A stretch of 64,000 bases of DNA from Thunnus maccoyii (Eukaryota > Chordata > Actinopteri > Scombriformes > Scombridae): NCBI RefSeq assembly GCF_910596095.1, contig NC_056535.1:28242505-28306504 (forward strand), read 5' to 3'. Position 1 is the first letter of the stretch; each line of letters starts with the position of its first letter. Under the pieces are notes generated by a model. It saw only the letters and a program-made list of their open reading frames with translations, was not told the DNA's origin and made no database searches. This document shows, piece by piece, positions 39,189-51,590 of this stretch. A program made the translations under genes and the position numbers.

Positions 39189-40849
39189 CTGAACTGAAAT
39201 ATGAGGTTCAGTATATCTGCATTAAAAGCCCCGCGCCTTGTCCAAACATGAATAAAATGATAGCGGTGAATCCGAAAACCAAGGCGCTGGGGAGGAAGGA
39301 ATTTTTTCTTTTTTATTCTCAGCTCAATCGACCACCATACCGAATCGCATGGTAGCCCTGGTCCTGTTTAAATTGTAGTTTATTTACTTTCATAATGACA
39401 TTTCCTTGTATTTTGAGTTATGTTGACATGAGGAAAGCACAGAAAGTTATATATCTTGCATGGGTGATACAAATGTTATTTGAAATACTACAGTATTTAC
39501 AGTATGAGACTATTTTTCTAATGTCACAATATGTAAAATGTATAAAAAATTGATGTTTAATGCAGTGAACTTGTTGTGCATTACATTAACAAGACTCATG
39601 TTAAACAAAAACCTAAATAACTATTTTTGTGTTTTTTTATTCTAATTTGCTTGAAATCATTTATATTAAGAAATCATTCATACAGAAATAGTAAGTTAAG
39701 TAATTTTATATGCTCAAAAGGGAGATATAGTAAGAAAATATCCAAATTTAACTGATAGATGATACCATGATATGATGATTATATCGATATAATACTTTTC
39801 CACTAAATCTCTATATTTTATATATACACCACTATGCTTTATTCACCTCAGCCTTCATCAAGGTGTCTGAGGTGGTCTCTGGTTTCCTTATATACAATCC
39901 ACTGAGCAATCATGTGACTTGTAGAGCACCATAATGTACAAAACAACAATATCATCATCTTTTAAAAACAAAATACCATATTAGCGCCTCCTTTTAAGGA
40001 CAGGGTGACTGAGTTAGGAAAGGTGGCTGCATATGAAAGGATGGAGGAAGAATTTATTTATTTTTTTATTTGTTCAGAATTGTATTTTCTCCTTTGCTTA
40101 TTTGTAAGCGAGCCACTTTATATGTTGGTGGACTCTTCTTGTTTTCCATTCGGGTGGGATGGGAAGGGGATGCTCTGGTTTGAGATAGACTGCATAATTT
40201 TACTGTCGCACAGCACTGATGTTATATTGCAAAAATGTTTGGTGACATGAATAAAGCAGAGTGTACTGAAGAGGAGTTGTGTGACATGTTTTTTAATTTG
40301 CATTGAAGCCGCACTGGTCTCGCTGTGCGTGTGTCCTCAAAGTTAGAAAATATTTAATTACTGCCATGTCCAATTTTCTGTCCAATTTTCTACCCAATTT
40401 TCTGCCTTTTTTTAATTCATAATATCAGATAAGGCAACACCAGTTCTTCTCATTTTAAAAACTCTGTCTTTTCATGTAAGATGACAGGAAGATGGTTGTT
40501 TCTTAATATGATAAGGCCACTTTAATAGGCTGAGACAATCCATTGCCAGAGACACACAAAGCCATTATGGTGCTGTGGCAGGCGACTCCTTTGTGTTAAA
40601 AGACAAACGGCGGTGCTGGGCATACAGAAAATCAATGAGGGAGAAGTATTGAGCTGCTGGTGATGGTTTGTGTGTGTGTGTTTGTGTGTGTGTGCTCATG
40701 TGTACACATCTGTGAGGAGGTAGAGTCAGGGGGGTTGATAAGGTCTCTGCTCTTTCATCACACTGATATACACCAAGTTGAAAACACACACCCATGGGTT
40801 TACAGTGGGTTATTTAGTTATTTCTAAGAATGGGACAGAGGTGGCAGGT

Positions 40850-40885
<36 letters not shown>

Positions 40886-41285
40886 GCATGGAGAGGATGC
40901 TGGCGATGTCAGGGGAAATTTACAGTGCTAGTGCGGGCAGCTCCCTGGAGGATTTAGAGGCAGACTGCGTCGGTTGGCCTCTGGGAGTTCGACCAGCTGT
41001 GCAGTTTGCAAACAAGAGAGCGTGAGGATGGCTGCTGAGGTGAGACCTTTATCTCCACACAGGCCTTCAGGGTGTCAGGGGGGGAGGGCAGTCGGCCGTG
41101 TCACGCACAAAGTGTTTAGCTGGGATTACACTCTGTCTGTTTGACACATGAGGTGCTGCTGGTGTCAAGCGGCCTGGACACTGTGCAGCCAAAAGGGTGA
41201 TTTAGAAAGAAAACATTCAAACTTATGGAGGACAGTCTGCGTGATCACATCTCCAGAGTCCTCAATATATTGTACAGTATATTAC
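39189..41285. other. Intergenic DNA with a GT microsatellite
   Basis: No gene is supported. A (GT)n tract lies at 40849-40885, with a shorter imperfect one at 40670-40695. An AATAAA hexamer occurs at 40250-40255 on the plus strand, not linked to a recognised transcript. The open frame at 40005-40250 is hydrophobic but shows no family motif. Confidence 0.4.
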
Positions 41286-41945
41286 AGGAATAGCTTGACA
41301 TGTTGGGAAATATGCTCAGTCACTTTCTGGCTGAGATTTAGATGAGAAGACACCACTCTTATGAGACATATAAAAATACTTTGAATAGTATGGTTTTCCA
41401 CAAAAAAGTACAATTACCTATATAGAAATGATTAAAATTACACCTTCTTCCTCAATAAAAATCCAGAATCTATGAACGTGTAAATATTTTTCATTTAAAA
41501 AGACACAAGACGTCTCCTGCTTCACTGTAAAGTCTGTTCTCAGCGTCTGTGCACTGGAGGCTTCGGGTTTCCACATCACACTTGTTTAAATTGCATATTG
41601 GTCCAGGATTAGCTCCAAACTACTTGTGATGTCACAAATCATGCTCATAGGTCCACTCCTTAAAATTGGATTTTCAATGAGCTCATCTGCTGAACTTTCC
41701 ACTTTCAGCAGATGAATGTGAAAACAGTGAAGTTCGAACATCCAACTGAAGGAATAAGTAGAAAAACACATTTTTAACTAGAGAGGAACTTTAATTATGA
41801 GACAACAGACAGCAGCTGGTTAGCTTAGCTTAGCACAAAGACTGGAAACAAGCTCTGTCCGAATGTAATAAAATTTGCTAACCAGCACCTCTGAAGCTCA
41901 CTAATTAATAGATTATAAATCGTCAATTTAACCTGAACAAAAAAC
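41286..41945. repeat. Dispersed teleost repeat split by a second repeat
   Basis: The outer family is seen as ATAGCTTGACATGTTGGGAA through TTAGATGAGAAGACACCACT at the left. It resumes at the right with GCTTAGCTTAGCACAAAGAC and CAGCACCTCTGAAGCTCACT, which I recall as adjacent parts of one common percomorph repeat. Between them (about 41380-41800) is different DNA with GGTTTCCACATCACACTTG and GTGATGTCACAAATCATGCT, itself a repeat-like segment. Confidence 0.55.
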
Positions 41946-42042
41946 AGAAATGTGAAAATGACAAGTTTACCGTTGGTTAAGTGCATGACTATTTCCTGGC
42001 ACAGTCATTTCCTTTGATCTTGTTAAAACTACAATGTGTCTA

Positions 42043-42255
42043 AAGCTGCAACTAACAATTCATTGTTGATTCATCAGCAGATTATTTTATGTAAATGTGT
42101 AATTTTTACACTTTTTATAGCTTTTTTTACAATGAATAAGTAAAAACTGGGTTTCTTTCAAATATTAGATATTAATAATATAGATTTCCAACTCCTTTGA
42201 TGTAGAACAAGATTCAGGAGATTTTTTTTCTTCAGTGATAGTGATTCAAATGGTT
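42043..42255. mobile_element. Eroded hAT-like MITE copy
   Basis: It begins AAAGCTGCAACTAACAATTC, matching the end type of the 16660-16995 element, and has an AT-rich body. The right end is lost or unrecognisable. No target duplication is assigned. Confidence 0.45.
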
Positions 42256-45200
42256 GATCCATTCATTCCTTGTCTATAACTGCTTATCTCATTTAGGATT
42301 AATATTCCAAATGTGTACAGAAAAAGAACCAAGATGATAGCAGGAGCTGAAAACGCCAAAGTGATATGACCCTACAAAAAATTAATTTCCGCAACTTAAA
42401 AGAAAGCTGTGACGCCTCCTTAGAAACAGAATGCACCCTGCATCAACCCCATCAAACCTCAGGCCTGAATAGACCTGTCAAGGCAAGCGGTGATGGAGGG
42501 GGACTAAGTATCTCCTCACAGCAGTACCCTGTTTTCCTCTCGCAGACTTTCATGTGCCGCTAACAGGTGGTCCTTTGAGGAACATAGGATGGGGGCGATA
42601 ATGGAGCACTCTGGGTGGCATTCTGGGTTTTAAGCACAGTCTCTCATGTGTGATAAACAATCTCCGCAAACAACACAGCCTCCTGCCAGAGCCTGTATTA
42701 TACATGGCTGTGTGTTGTAGGTAGGGCACAGCAGGGTGAGCATCTGCTACTGAGGCGATGGGAGGCCAAACGAGTGGCCTGGAACTGACGAGTTTCATTC
42801 TCAAATGAGATAATCCACCACTGAACAGCAAATTTAAACAGACTGATACTGTACGGCAGAGCTGAAACAAATTACGTTCAGACTTAAGCTTTAAGGGTGT
42901 CGGAATAGTTCTTAATTTACAGAATAAAAACATGTTAAAGACCCTGAAAACATATTTTGATGGTGTCTTAAATGATTGCGACATTTTCTGACACAGAGGA
43001 TATTTCTGTCTGTGCTGTTTTTATCTGAAATCTTTCTCACTGGTCCAAAAAGGGTGAGGCTCTGTTAGTAAAATGTGATATGGGCATATTTCCGTGCAGA
43101 ATCAGATTTTGATTTATCAATATTTTTAATCAAAATTTGGTGACAGCCGTGGAGTTTGACTAATGTTGTCATTTAAATGTGATAAAAGTACACCAACACA
43201 GTTCTCAAGAAGAAGATTAGCTTCATTTTTTTGTGTGTGTGTTAAACTCTTAAAGGGGACATTTAATGCTTATTCTGGTTTTATATTATTTATATACTGT
43301 TATGATGTCAGATGAGAACATGGTCAAAGTTCCAAAACTTGAGTTTAATGCATGTGGAAATGCTCCCTGAAAGTCAGAAGTAAGTTTAACAACATACTGA
43401 ACATTGGATCCTTTTCCTTTTGACGCACTGACCAGCAAAGTTCACACATTGTTTTACCTTCCAAAAAAATCAATACAGAGCCTTTTCAAATATGAATGTT
43501 GGACTTCAAGGAAAGGAATTTACTATAATTGCAAAGACTGCAGAGCACTGGATCATGTGATGCACTCTGAGGGTCCCTTTTCAATTTAACCTATTCTTTA
43601 ATTCTTTAAAATCCACATACTGAAACAAGTTTGAAATAACTTCAAAAACTGGACACTTGCAGCTAATGATAATGTTTTTATGAAAACATTCTCCAACTTG
43701 ACAACAGATTTCATTTTCTTTATCGAATAATAATGTGCTTCAGCTTTTAAAATGACTTTGTTGCTCCTAGTTTGTCCTAGTCCTAGTATGTTGTTATGTA
43801 ATTATTTAACTCCATTCACAACTTTAAAATAGCACCAATGATCAAAGCTACTTACAACCAAATAGAGCAACAGGAGAAAGGAAGCAGCCAAAAAAATGGT
43901 GGTAATGTTGTTAACAGAATTGAATACAGCACTATTCAATAAAAAAATATGTGTGTGTCACATGGTCTGTATGTGTCGTTGCACTAACACAAGTTCAGCA
44001 TACACACTTTTACAGTTGGCTGTTTAGGTGTGTCTTGAATCAGGACATCCTCTATGAAGTGGAGAGGAATTTACAGTGCAAAAGTATAACTGCCTAAAAA
44101 CCAACAATTACAACTTTTTAAAAGACGCATTACACATCGTGGACACCTTTATATCTGACTTTTGACCTTGGTCTGCGTTTTTGTTCCGAACCTCAGATCT
44201 TGAGGTTGTATTGTTAAGTTGATGGATATCTAAACTCAGCAGAGATAGCATCTACTGCGGTATAAAATATAATGAAATCATAAAATCAATCCTATATTTT
44301 TAGGAAGCCAGAGCAGGGAAGCTAAAACGGTTTACATTTCGTTGAAAACACAATAAATGTGTGTGCCAGAAGCTTTTATAACCTTACGCTGTGAGACGGC
44401 CACCAGGGAGACATGAATCATAAAGAGAGTGAGATAAGTATGAAGTGATAGGTAATCTTGCAAGAAATTACAAAGGGGGGCACTACTGAAGGGCTGGATG
44501 ATTAAGCTCTGATGAGATCAGAGACCTCTCTCCGGTCTGCGATCCACTGGTCAGTCCCTTAAGCATGGCAGCGCTTCTGCAACACACTTATTATAAAAAT
44601 ATACTTAACAGCGAGCGCATCCGGATCTGTAGCAGAGATGAGGAAGGTGAGCAGGAAAAACACTGCTATTAAACTGCTGTATCTTTAAGCTTCACCTGCT
44701 GTGACACCAAACCTCCAGGAGCCATCTGCTCCTGTTGTTTTATCTTTCATAGCAACCAGCGGGGCCATAAGGATCCAGCAAACAAAGACTCCAGAAACAG
44801 GCTGTTGAAGCAGGGCTGTCATGTCAGCCAGAGGCCACCTTCAAGACTCCTCTCTTCTCCTGGCCACATACAGAGATCAGAGGAGATGTTATCTACTGGA
44901 GCAGAGAGTCGTCAACTACGTATTAATCAAGGCTTATGAGCACATACTAAATTTGCACATTTACTATAAGCTGTCAAACAGGACCTACAGGTTACTGTAG
45001 TAGCGTGTGGCTGCGCAGGAATAAGCTAAATCTGTCCTTTTAGTTGCATGGCTCACTGAGCAGCAGAGTAAGTATCTGCCTTAAACAAGCATGGCAGATA
45101 ATAAGAAAAATGCATGATTAAATATGATATATGACAAAGAGAAATAAACGGTATCTTTTTTTCGTCTGGCACAGATACAATTCAGCTTTGCTTGAAACAG

Positions 45201-47151
45201 AGCCAGTCCTCTTTGTCGTCAAGTAATAATGCAGAATATTTGATGCATGAACACTTACTTTTATATCTCTCATCTCTGGTAAAAATAAGTCTAATTTACA
45301 GCACCAAATCATCATAAAAATCAGCTTAATAACAGGCACCCAAATTACAGCTCCAGTTAATGCCTCTGCATAATAAACACCTCTGCCAAGACGCAGTTAA
45401 CACCGTAAAACTTCATTTCCTTGAGGGCCAATACTACTGACTTCAGCAATATAAAAATTGCTTTGTCTCCCAAAATCCGCCGCAGACAATATCAGTGGGA
45501 TTCACACATCGACTGGGAGGTTTTTTGCAGCTTTTAGGTGTGTATTGGATGGTGAAGGCCCCTGGAAGCAACACAGGGTGATAAAAAACAAGAGCCATAA
45601 GGAAGGTCCATCTGTCAGCAAGTGAGCCGGAGCAGAGAGCGGGGAGACACAAAATGATTCAGTGGTAATTTGGTCGCAGGTACCAACAGATGTGGGGTGA
45701 GACCAGAACATTGTCACTGATGCATGGTAACATCAGCATCATCCTGCGACGTGGTCCTTATCTCCCTTTTGAATGCGCTCACACACATACACACACACAC
45801 ACACATCCACACTCTCATAGACTTTCCCTCTATAACAATCAACGCACGCACACAAATACACACTCACAGCGGGGGGGAACCTCCTCCAGACACCCACATA
45901 GAGGCATGTTCCAAAAATGCTGTGAGACACAAACAGCACCAGAAGCACAGCAAGAGGCATCCCACAGAGAGGAAAGAGAATGAGAGAGACAAAAGGGAGG
46001 AGGAGGAGGAGGAGGAGGAGTGAGGAGGAGGAAGGGGGGAGAAACTGAGAGGAAAGGAGAAAATAAGATGTAATTCTGTGAGAGAGGAGAGGAGAGGGAG
46101 GGAAAGAAAGGAGTGAGATGTGAGGGAGGGAGAGGAGAGGAGAGGAGAGAAACTGAAATCAAAGCAGGAGAGAGAGGAAAACAGAGGGAGGATTTATCCT
46201 GTCTTAATTAGAACAAAGTGTCGGTGGCATCTTTCATTTCGTGGCAGATAAGGACACCATCTGAATCCCCTCTAACACAGAAAATGACAAAAGCGTTTGG
46301 CTTTTGAAAGCGACAACAAAACTTGCTAAACGTTGCTAACCCGTGAAATCTGGACACCTGGGTCTGTATCTGGACGTTCCGCCTGGGAACAGTTTGACCG
46401 GTCAGCGGGGGGGAAGTGCTCCTGTTTAGAAATGATCAAGTGAAGCATGCAAACGCATTATATGAACCCCCAAAGTTTCTCCCTCCTTTTGATAGAAACG
46501 GATGGCGTTGACTGCCTGCCAATGTTGAAAGAGACTTGATCAAACAGATGCAGCCACGCTTGGCAGTGACGTTCAAGGCGAGTTTCACACCGTGGTGAGG
46601 AGACTGGATGGATGTTTAGCAATGTAGCCCTTTTTTTTGGCTGAAAATCAAAATCTGGGCAAAAGAAATAAAGAGACTTGCATGTGTAATGACTGAAAGG
46701 ACAAAATTGTGGCACTTTCAAGATTGTTTAAATCCTCTTTTTTGGGCCATTTTTAGACTGGATCCTCTGTATCTTTGAGATGAATGATGAAAATTCAGAA
46801 GATTTCCCTACAAAATTGATAGTTTGAGGTTTTTTTGGAGAATACTATTTCCCTGTGAACATCAAATGATGTCAGCGTGTCCTTAGGTTATCTTTTTATT
46901 TTCATATGATTCACTTATTAGTGAATCTGAGCTTTGTTTTGGCCTGAGGTCTACTCACTGTGGGGTATCTCCCCACTCCTTCTGATCACGTCTAATGCCT
47001 CCCTGCTGATTGACTTGCAATTAATTAACATCAGCTCGTTAATGTGAGTCCACAAATATTGCTCCTTTGCAGTGTGTTTCACTTTTAATTGCATGGTGTC
47101 ACACTGAGAATCCCAACTTTAATCTCCTGCCTCCCTACCTTTATCTCTCTC

Positions 47152-47207
<56 letters not shown>

Positions 47208-47995
47208 ACAACCACACGCATACACACACGCACGCACGCGCGCGCGTTCGCTCCCCCTTTGTTGTGCAGTGGGCAACAATGTGCTGTCAAGAAGAGATAA
47301 TCGCTGCAATCATTTCTGATTCTCCTCACCATTCATCCGATACATTCCTTTGTGATGTCGATCTGATTTCAGAGCATGACAGCAGGAGACACCGCCATCA
47401 CAAAAGTTAAATTGATTATCGGGGTTAAATCTGTTTTTCCGGTTCAAACCAAATCTAATTTGCTGTTTGCAAACAGTCCTCGTTGCTATCAGCCATCTGT
47501 GTTGAGCGACACTATCTCTCTGCAAGTCAAATGGCATTTTTTTTTATCAGAGAAATAGGGAAGGATACATCTGCATTAATTAAGTTATTAACTTTTGGAA
47601 CATTATTAGGATGAAACAGCGGTGCATTTTTCCGCACAGGTGGATAATCAGATGTAACAGGAGGCTAATTGAATTATTTGTAGTAAACCTACATTTTTTT
47701 AAATAATGATTCTAGTCAATTACAGCTACAGAACTGAGAACTATAGATAATCTATTGTAGTCTATTGATAGCATTAAAATAGCCTGCGGCACACGGGGGG
47801 TATAAAATACCGCACAACAAGATAAAGTCACTGTAAAGTGATTTGTGCAGCATTTTCCGTTGTGAATTAAGAAGAAACCCACAGAACCAATCACTTGAGA
47901 ATAATCCAATTAGTAGATAAAGAGAAAGCCATACCCGCGTTTGTTTGTGGTTGTTGTTGTTTTCCTTTGATGTTGTTTAAGGTTTGAGTAACAGC
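42256..47995. other. Gene-poor intergenic DNA with microsatellites and possible regulatory elements
   Basis: No coding exon is recognised. Simple repeats: (AC)n at 45780-45805, (AGG)n at 45996-46030 within a longer purine-rich stretch to about 46160, and a compound (CT)n(CA)n followed by alternating GC at 47144-47246. About 46890-47060 and 47340-47690 are non-repetitive with dense TAATTA-type homeodomain cores. They look like candidate conserved elements for the neighbouring developmental gene draxin, but conservation was not tested. Confidence 0.4.
47144..47246. repeat. Compound (CT)n(CA)n microsatellite ending in CG/CA alternation
   Basis: CT repeats run to about 47182, CA repeats to about 47210, then CACACG and GCGCGC alternation to about 47246. 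The alternating purine-pyrimidine end is of the type prone to Z-DNA. Translations through it are artefacts. Confidence 0.9.
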
Positions 47996-48245
47996 TCAGT
48001 CATATGGCTGCAGGCTGACAGCGGACAGGACCGAAACACAGCGCAGCAGCAGCAGCAGCAACAGCAGCGGCAGCAGCACCTCTGTAGTCCGCTCTCCGTG
48101 CACCCCGGGATGTGCCGTGCATCCGGACTGTCTTCTGCTTCTTATGAGGAGGAGAGTCACCGGCTCCGGCTGCGCGCTCCCGAGTGCGCGTCCGCGTCAG
48201 TCTGGCTGCCTGGTGGTCTGTCGGCGGGGCCAGCAGGTGAGACAA
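47996..48245. promoter_or_regulatory. GC-rich CAG-repeat island, possible promoter or first exon
   Basis: A sharply bounded GC- and CpG-rich patch in AT-rich surroundings. It contains a (CAG)n-type run at 48044-48078 and many CpGs to about 48230. On the plus strand it ends with a consensus donor (CAGCAG|GTGAGA, GT at 48237-48238), so it could be the first exon of a rightward transcript. On the minus strand a donor-like GT at 48078-48079 would fit an untranslated first exon of draxin, 10 kb upstream of its ATG. Orientation cannot be decided. Poly-Gln or poly-Ala frames through the CAG run are not supported as proteins. Confidence 0.45.
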
Positions 48246-48659
48246 GGACAGAGGGAGAAAGTATCGACAGTAGTATTGACATTAGTATCAGCGCGTTTGC
48301 CATTTTCTTGACAGTCAGACCGAGATAAGAGATTTTTCATCATAAGGTTTTACTTTTTTCACAGCTTAAAAAGTGTTCCTCGTGATTGTCACCTCAGACA
48401 TCCACAGTGTTTGAAAGTCCAAAAACTCCTCAAGTTGAACTTTACAAAATGTGTTTCAAATCATAAATGATTTGCTCCAAAATACCCTCAATGGACAAAC
48501 TCCACATACTTTTATGTAGATTTAATCTGGGGGCGTTTCTTGTGGTTTGGTCCTTTGTTTCAGTATACAATAATATTTTAGACAGTAGTGTGTATGTAAT
48601 GTGTGACAATTTGAGGAAGGCCCTTTCCTTTTTCAACATTATAATAATTCATGAATGTG

Positions 48660-49168
48660 ATTAACTGAGAAATGGCTTCGCCGAATCTGGGCAACCGATG
48701 CCCTGACCTCAACCCAATCAAACTGGCCATAGGAAGGATTTTAGAAATACTGGACTGAGGTCATGTGCTCCCAAACCCCACTCTCACACACTCAAAAGAT
48801 TCTGACCAAAAATCAAGAAGGTCACTGAATTACTTGCATTTGTATTTTCTTTTTTTTCCCCCTCAATATTTTCTGTTACTTTCTGTAAGTTTTTTTTTTC
48901 TGAATTCTGTCTGAATTGTGTTTAAAAGCCTTCTCCACATTACCAGGAAAAAAAATCCAGGTTGCAACAAAATTCACAAAATCAAGAAATAAGTGTCCTC
49001 AGTCAGACCTCATTGCCCAACATCAGTGTTGGACTTCTCCAGGCTCCAGCATCTGGTGGAAAGGGTTAAAAGAAGAGTAAAGGCTGTTATATCGATGCTG
49101 ATGGTTTTGGAATGAGTATGTACACATACTAATGTAATGGATGTCCACATACTTTTGGCCATGCAGTG
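48660..49168. mobile_element. Tc1-like transposon relic, 3' part
   Basis: GCCCTGACCTCAACCCAATC near 48700 matches the SPDLNPI region of Tc1 transposases. About 49008-49168 (CCTCATTGCCCAACATCAGT, CCAGCATCTGGTGGAAAG, GTCCACATACTTTTGGCC) matches the transposase end and right terminal repeat of a common fish Tc1-like family as I recall it. The right end is followed by TA. No left terminal repeat is visible, and the middle is scrambled. Confidence 0.65.
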
Positions 49169-51342
49169 TATCATGTCAGACCAGAACTGAAGGGTTTCAT
49201 TTCTGAAATCTAAATCAATTCTTTGCCCTTTGAGAGGAATAATAAATGTACCAGAGTGTTTATGGCTCGATGTATGCAAAACAGACAACTGCATCATGCA
49301 TTAAATTATATATTTTCTTGCTTAAGAAACCTCCAGTAACACCTTCACTAACTAGCAGTGAGTTTAATTTTTATATGGATATCCTCTGTGAATCCCTGTT
49401 ACTGAATTTTTCATACATTGTTCATCCTCAATCTTACTAAGTCAGTTGACTGCAGAGTGCCAGCAAGACTCTACACTGTGAGCCTGTTGTGTGGAGGCAG
49501 ATTTAATGCTGTATATTTGGAGAATGATTATGTATAAATCACTCGGGGGAATTGGTTGACATTTCAAATTTTATTTTGTTTTGTCTGTCCGCCTGAAAAA
49601 TTGCTTGTTAGTATTATTGAAACCAATGAACAAGCTTTATTCTTATTTAGTTTGAATGCAAACAATGCTGACAAGCCACTTAGTGGAGTGTGAGTGTAAT
49701 ACGGTGGGACTGAGTCTGCTGAAGGAAGATAACAGACTGAAATTCAAAATGCCTTTAGAAATATGTATTAAGAGCTCAAACATCTTACTTTGTAAAGGGT
49801 CCAATTATGACACTAGTCTACGGGTTTATATGTATTTGATGCATTTTTACTTATGTGTCTATAGTCTGTTTACTGGATAAAACACCTCTAAGGACACTAG
49901 TTTTCACACTGATCCTAAATTAAAACATATTAACTAGTTGGGTTTTTTTTTTTTTTTTGCCTTCCATCTTAAATTGAGATTTCCACATATTGCTTCATGC
50001 TCTCAGTCTGTGTCGGGCGTCTTTGAGCAATATATCAGCAGTGCTGTAAAGTGCAAGTACCGGATGGTGTTTGAATGGGACCCCTGTAGCTTCTGCATGA
50101 CTTCTGTTACACCGGAAAAGCTTTTTTAGAGATCATAATGGGAGTCAATGTCAGTAGCACACATACCAGGATCAAAACTTTGTTCCAAACTGTCAGGTAT
50201 ACAGAAATTGCTGGCAATCCAGGTTTTCTCCACTGGAAATGCTGACGGGTAGAGTTGGTTATAATAGATCAGTCATTCCCATTCAGGGGTGGTACTTGTG
50301 CCACAGGGTGTACTTTCGGAGTTGCGAAAGGGTACGTGGAAAGATTGTGGATCCGCTCGGCTCATTTGAAAAACTTTAAATTATTAAAAAAAGCAATAAA
50401 TCCACATATTATCTGTGTTCGGGAGGAAAATAAACACACAGTAAGGATTACATCTTGATATGAGGCTGATCTTTATTGTCACAATAACCAATAAATTACC
50501 AGCTACGACCAGCTCAACTGCACACGACACTGAGCTGAGTCAGTTGTAGCACCTGAACATCACATGATGAGACTGAGACAGCAATAAAATAATGGATTAA
50601 TGGTTATAATGTGCAGCTTTACATAAGAAATTAAGCCATTAAACATCAACAATTCCCTGTGTCTTTATCACTGTATAACTATGAACTTTAGCTTATAATG
50701 TTAACAAGTTTAAAATTGATTCAAATGAACACCTTTGATAGGTGGTTGAGTATTTGTTTATGACATTATTTGAATGTCCTGGTACAACAAGGCTCTCCCT
50801 AAATCACGGTATCACTTGAAAATAACATTTAACCAAAGATCTGTAAGAAGAAAAGTTATAACAAATTACTCAGGAGACACAAGACAAACTAACTGTTTGT
50901 TAGTTTGTTGTACGTTTCAGGTCACCAGACCAAATTGATGTTATTGTTCCTCAAACGCCACAAAAGCTACAGCTGCAGTGTGTTGAATTCAAAGCTCAAG
51001 AAAATACTTCTATTGAAATCTCTGTTTACTGTAACTACATTAATTAGTGTTATGCAAACAGTTGCAGTCAATACGGCCCTTTTTTTCTCAAGGCCTGTGT
51101 GTGTTATGAGCCTTGCCTATAAATGGAAAGTTACACAGTGGAAAAAGCAGCTGCAGAAACACTTCGATTGAAAATGTACTTGGTGCTTTCAAAAAATAAA
51201 ATACTGTCCATGCCAACTGTTATATATAACTGTTTTATTCTATTATGTGAAATTTTTCAATGTCAGTTTACCTTCTGACAGAACAACTTTGACCTGAGAG
51301 CCTTGTTATTATATTTTGGATTACTTAAAATGACTTATTTTT
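49169..51342. other. AT-rich intergenic DNA, no gene recognised
   Basis: No supported exon. About 50268-50345 (CATTCAGGGGTGGTACTTGT and the following bases) resembles a dispersed fish repeat that I cannot place in a family. A poly(T) run is at about 49945-49958. Confidence 0.4.
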
Positions 51343-51590
51343 AGAGCTGCAGCGATTACTCGATTAATCGATTAGTTGATCGATTAGTTGGCAACTATTT
51401 TGATAGTTTGATTCATTTTTTTAAGCAAGAATGCCAAATATTTGCCTGTTTCAGCCTCTCAAATGTGAGGATGTGATGCTTTTTTTGCCATACACAATGG
51501 TAAACTGATTATGTTTGGGCAGACCAAACAAGACATTTGAAGATGTCGCCTTGAAAATTATAACCGTTATCTATTTTAAAATAGTAAAGC
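51343..51590. mobile_element. hAT-like MITE copy
   Basis: It begins AGAGCTGCAGCGATTACTCG and contains repeated CGATTA cores. It also carries the internal GGCAGACCAAACAAGACATT segment related to the 16660-16995 element (GGACAAAACAAGACATTTGA). The right end is not resolved. Confidence 0.55.

Noticed and set aside
40005..40250. 81-residue frame next to an AATAAA hexamer
   Set aside because: No recognisable domain, no splice acceptor and no partner exon; the hexamer alone is weak evidence.
45690..46162. Thr/His-rich and Glu-rich frames
   Set aside because: They are translations of AC and AGG microsatellites.
47984..48328. Poly-Gln protein on the plus strand or poly-Ala protein on the minus strand
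   Set aside because: Both come from the CAG run. No family similarity; a non-coding first exon or promoter is more likely.
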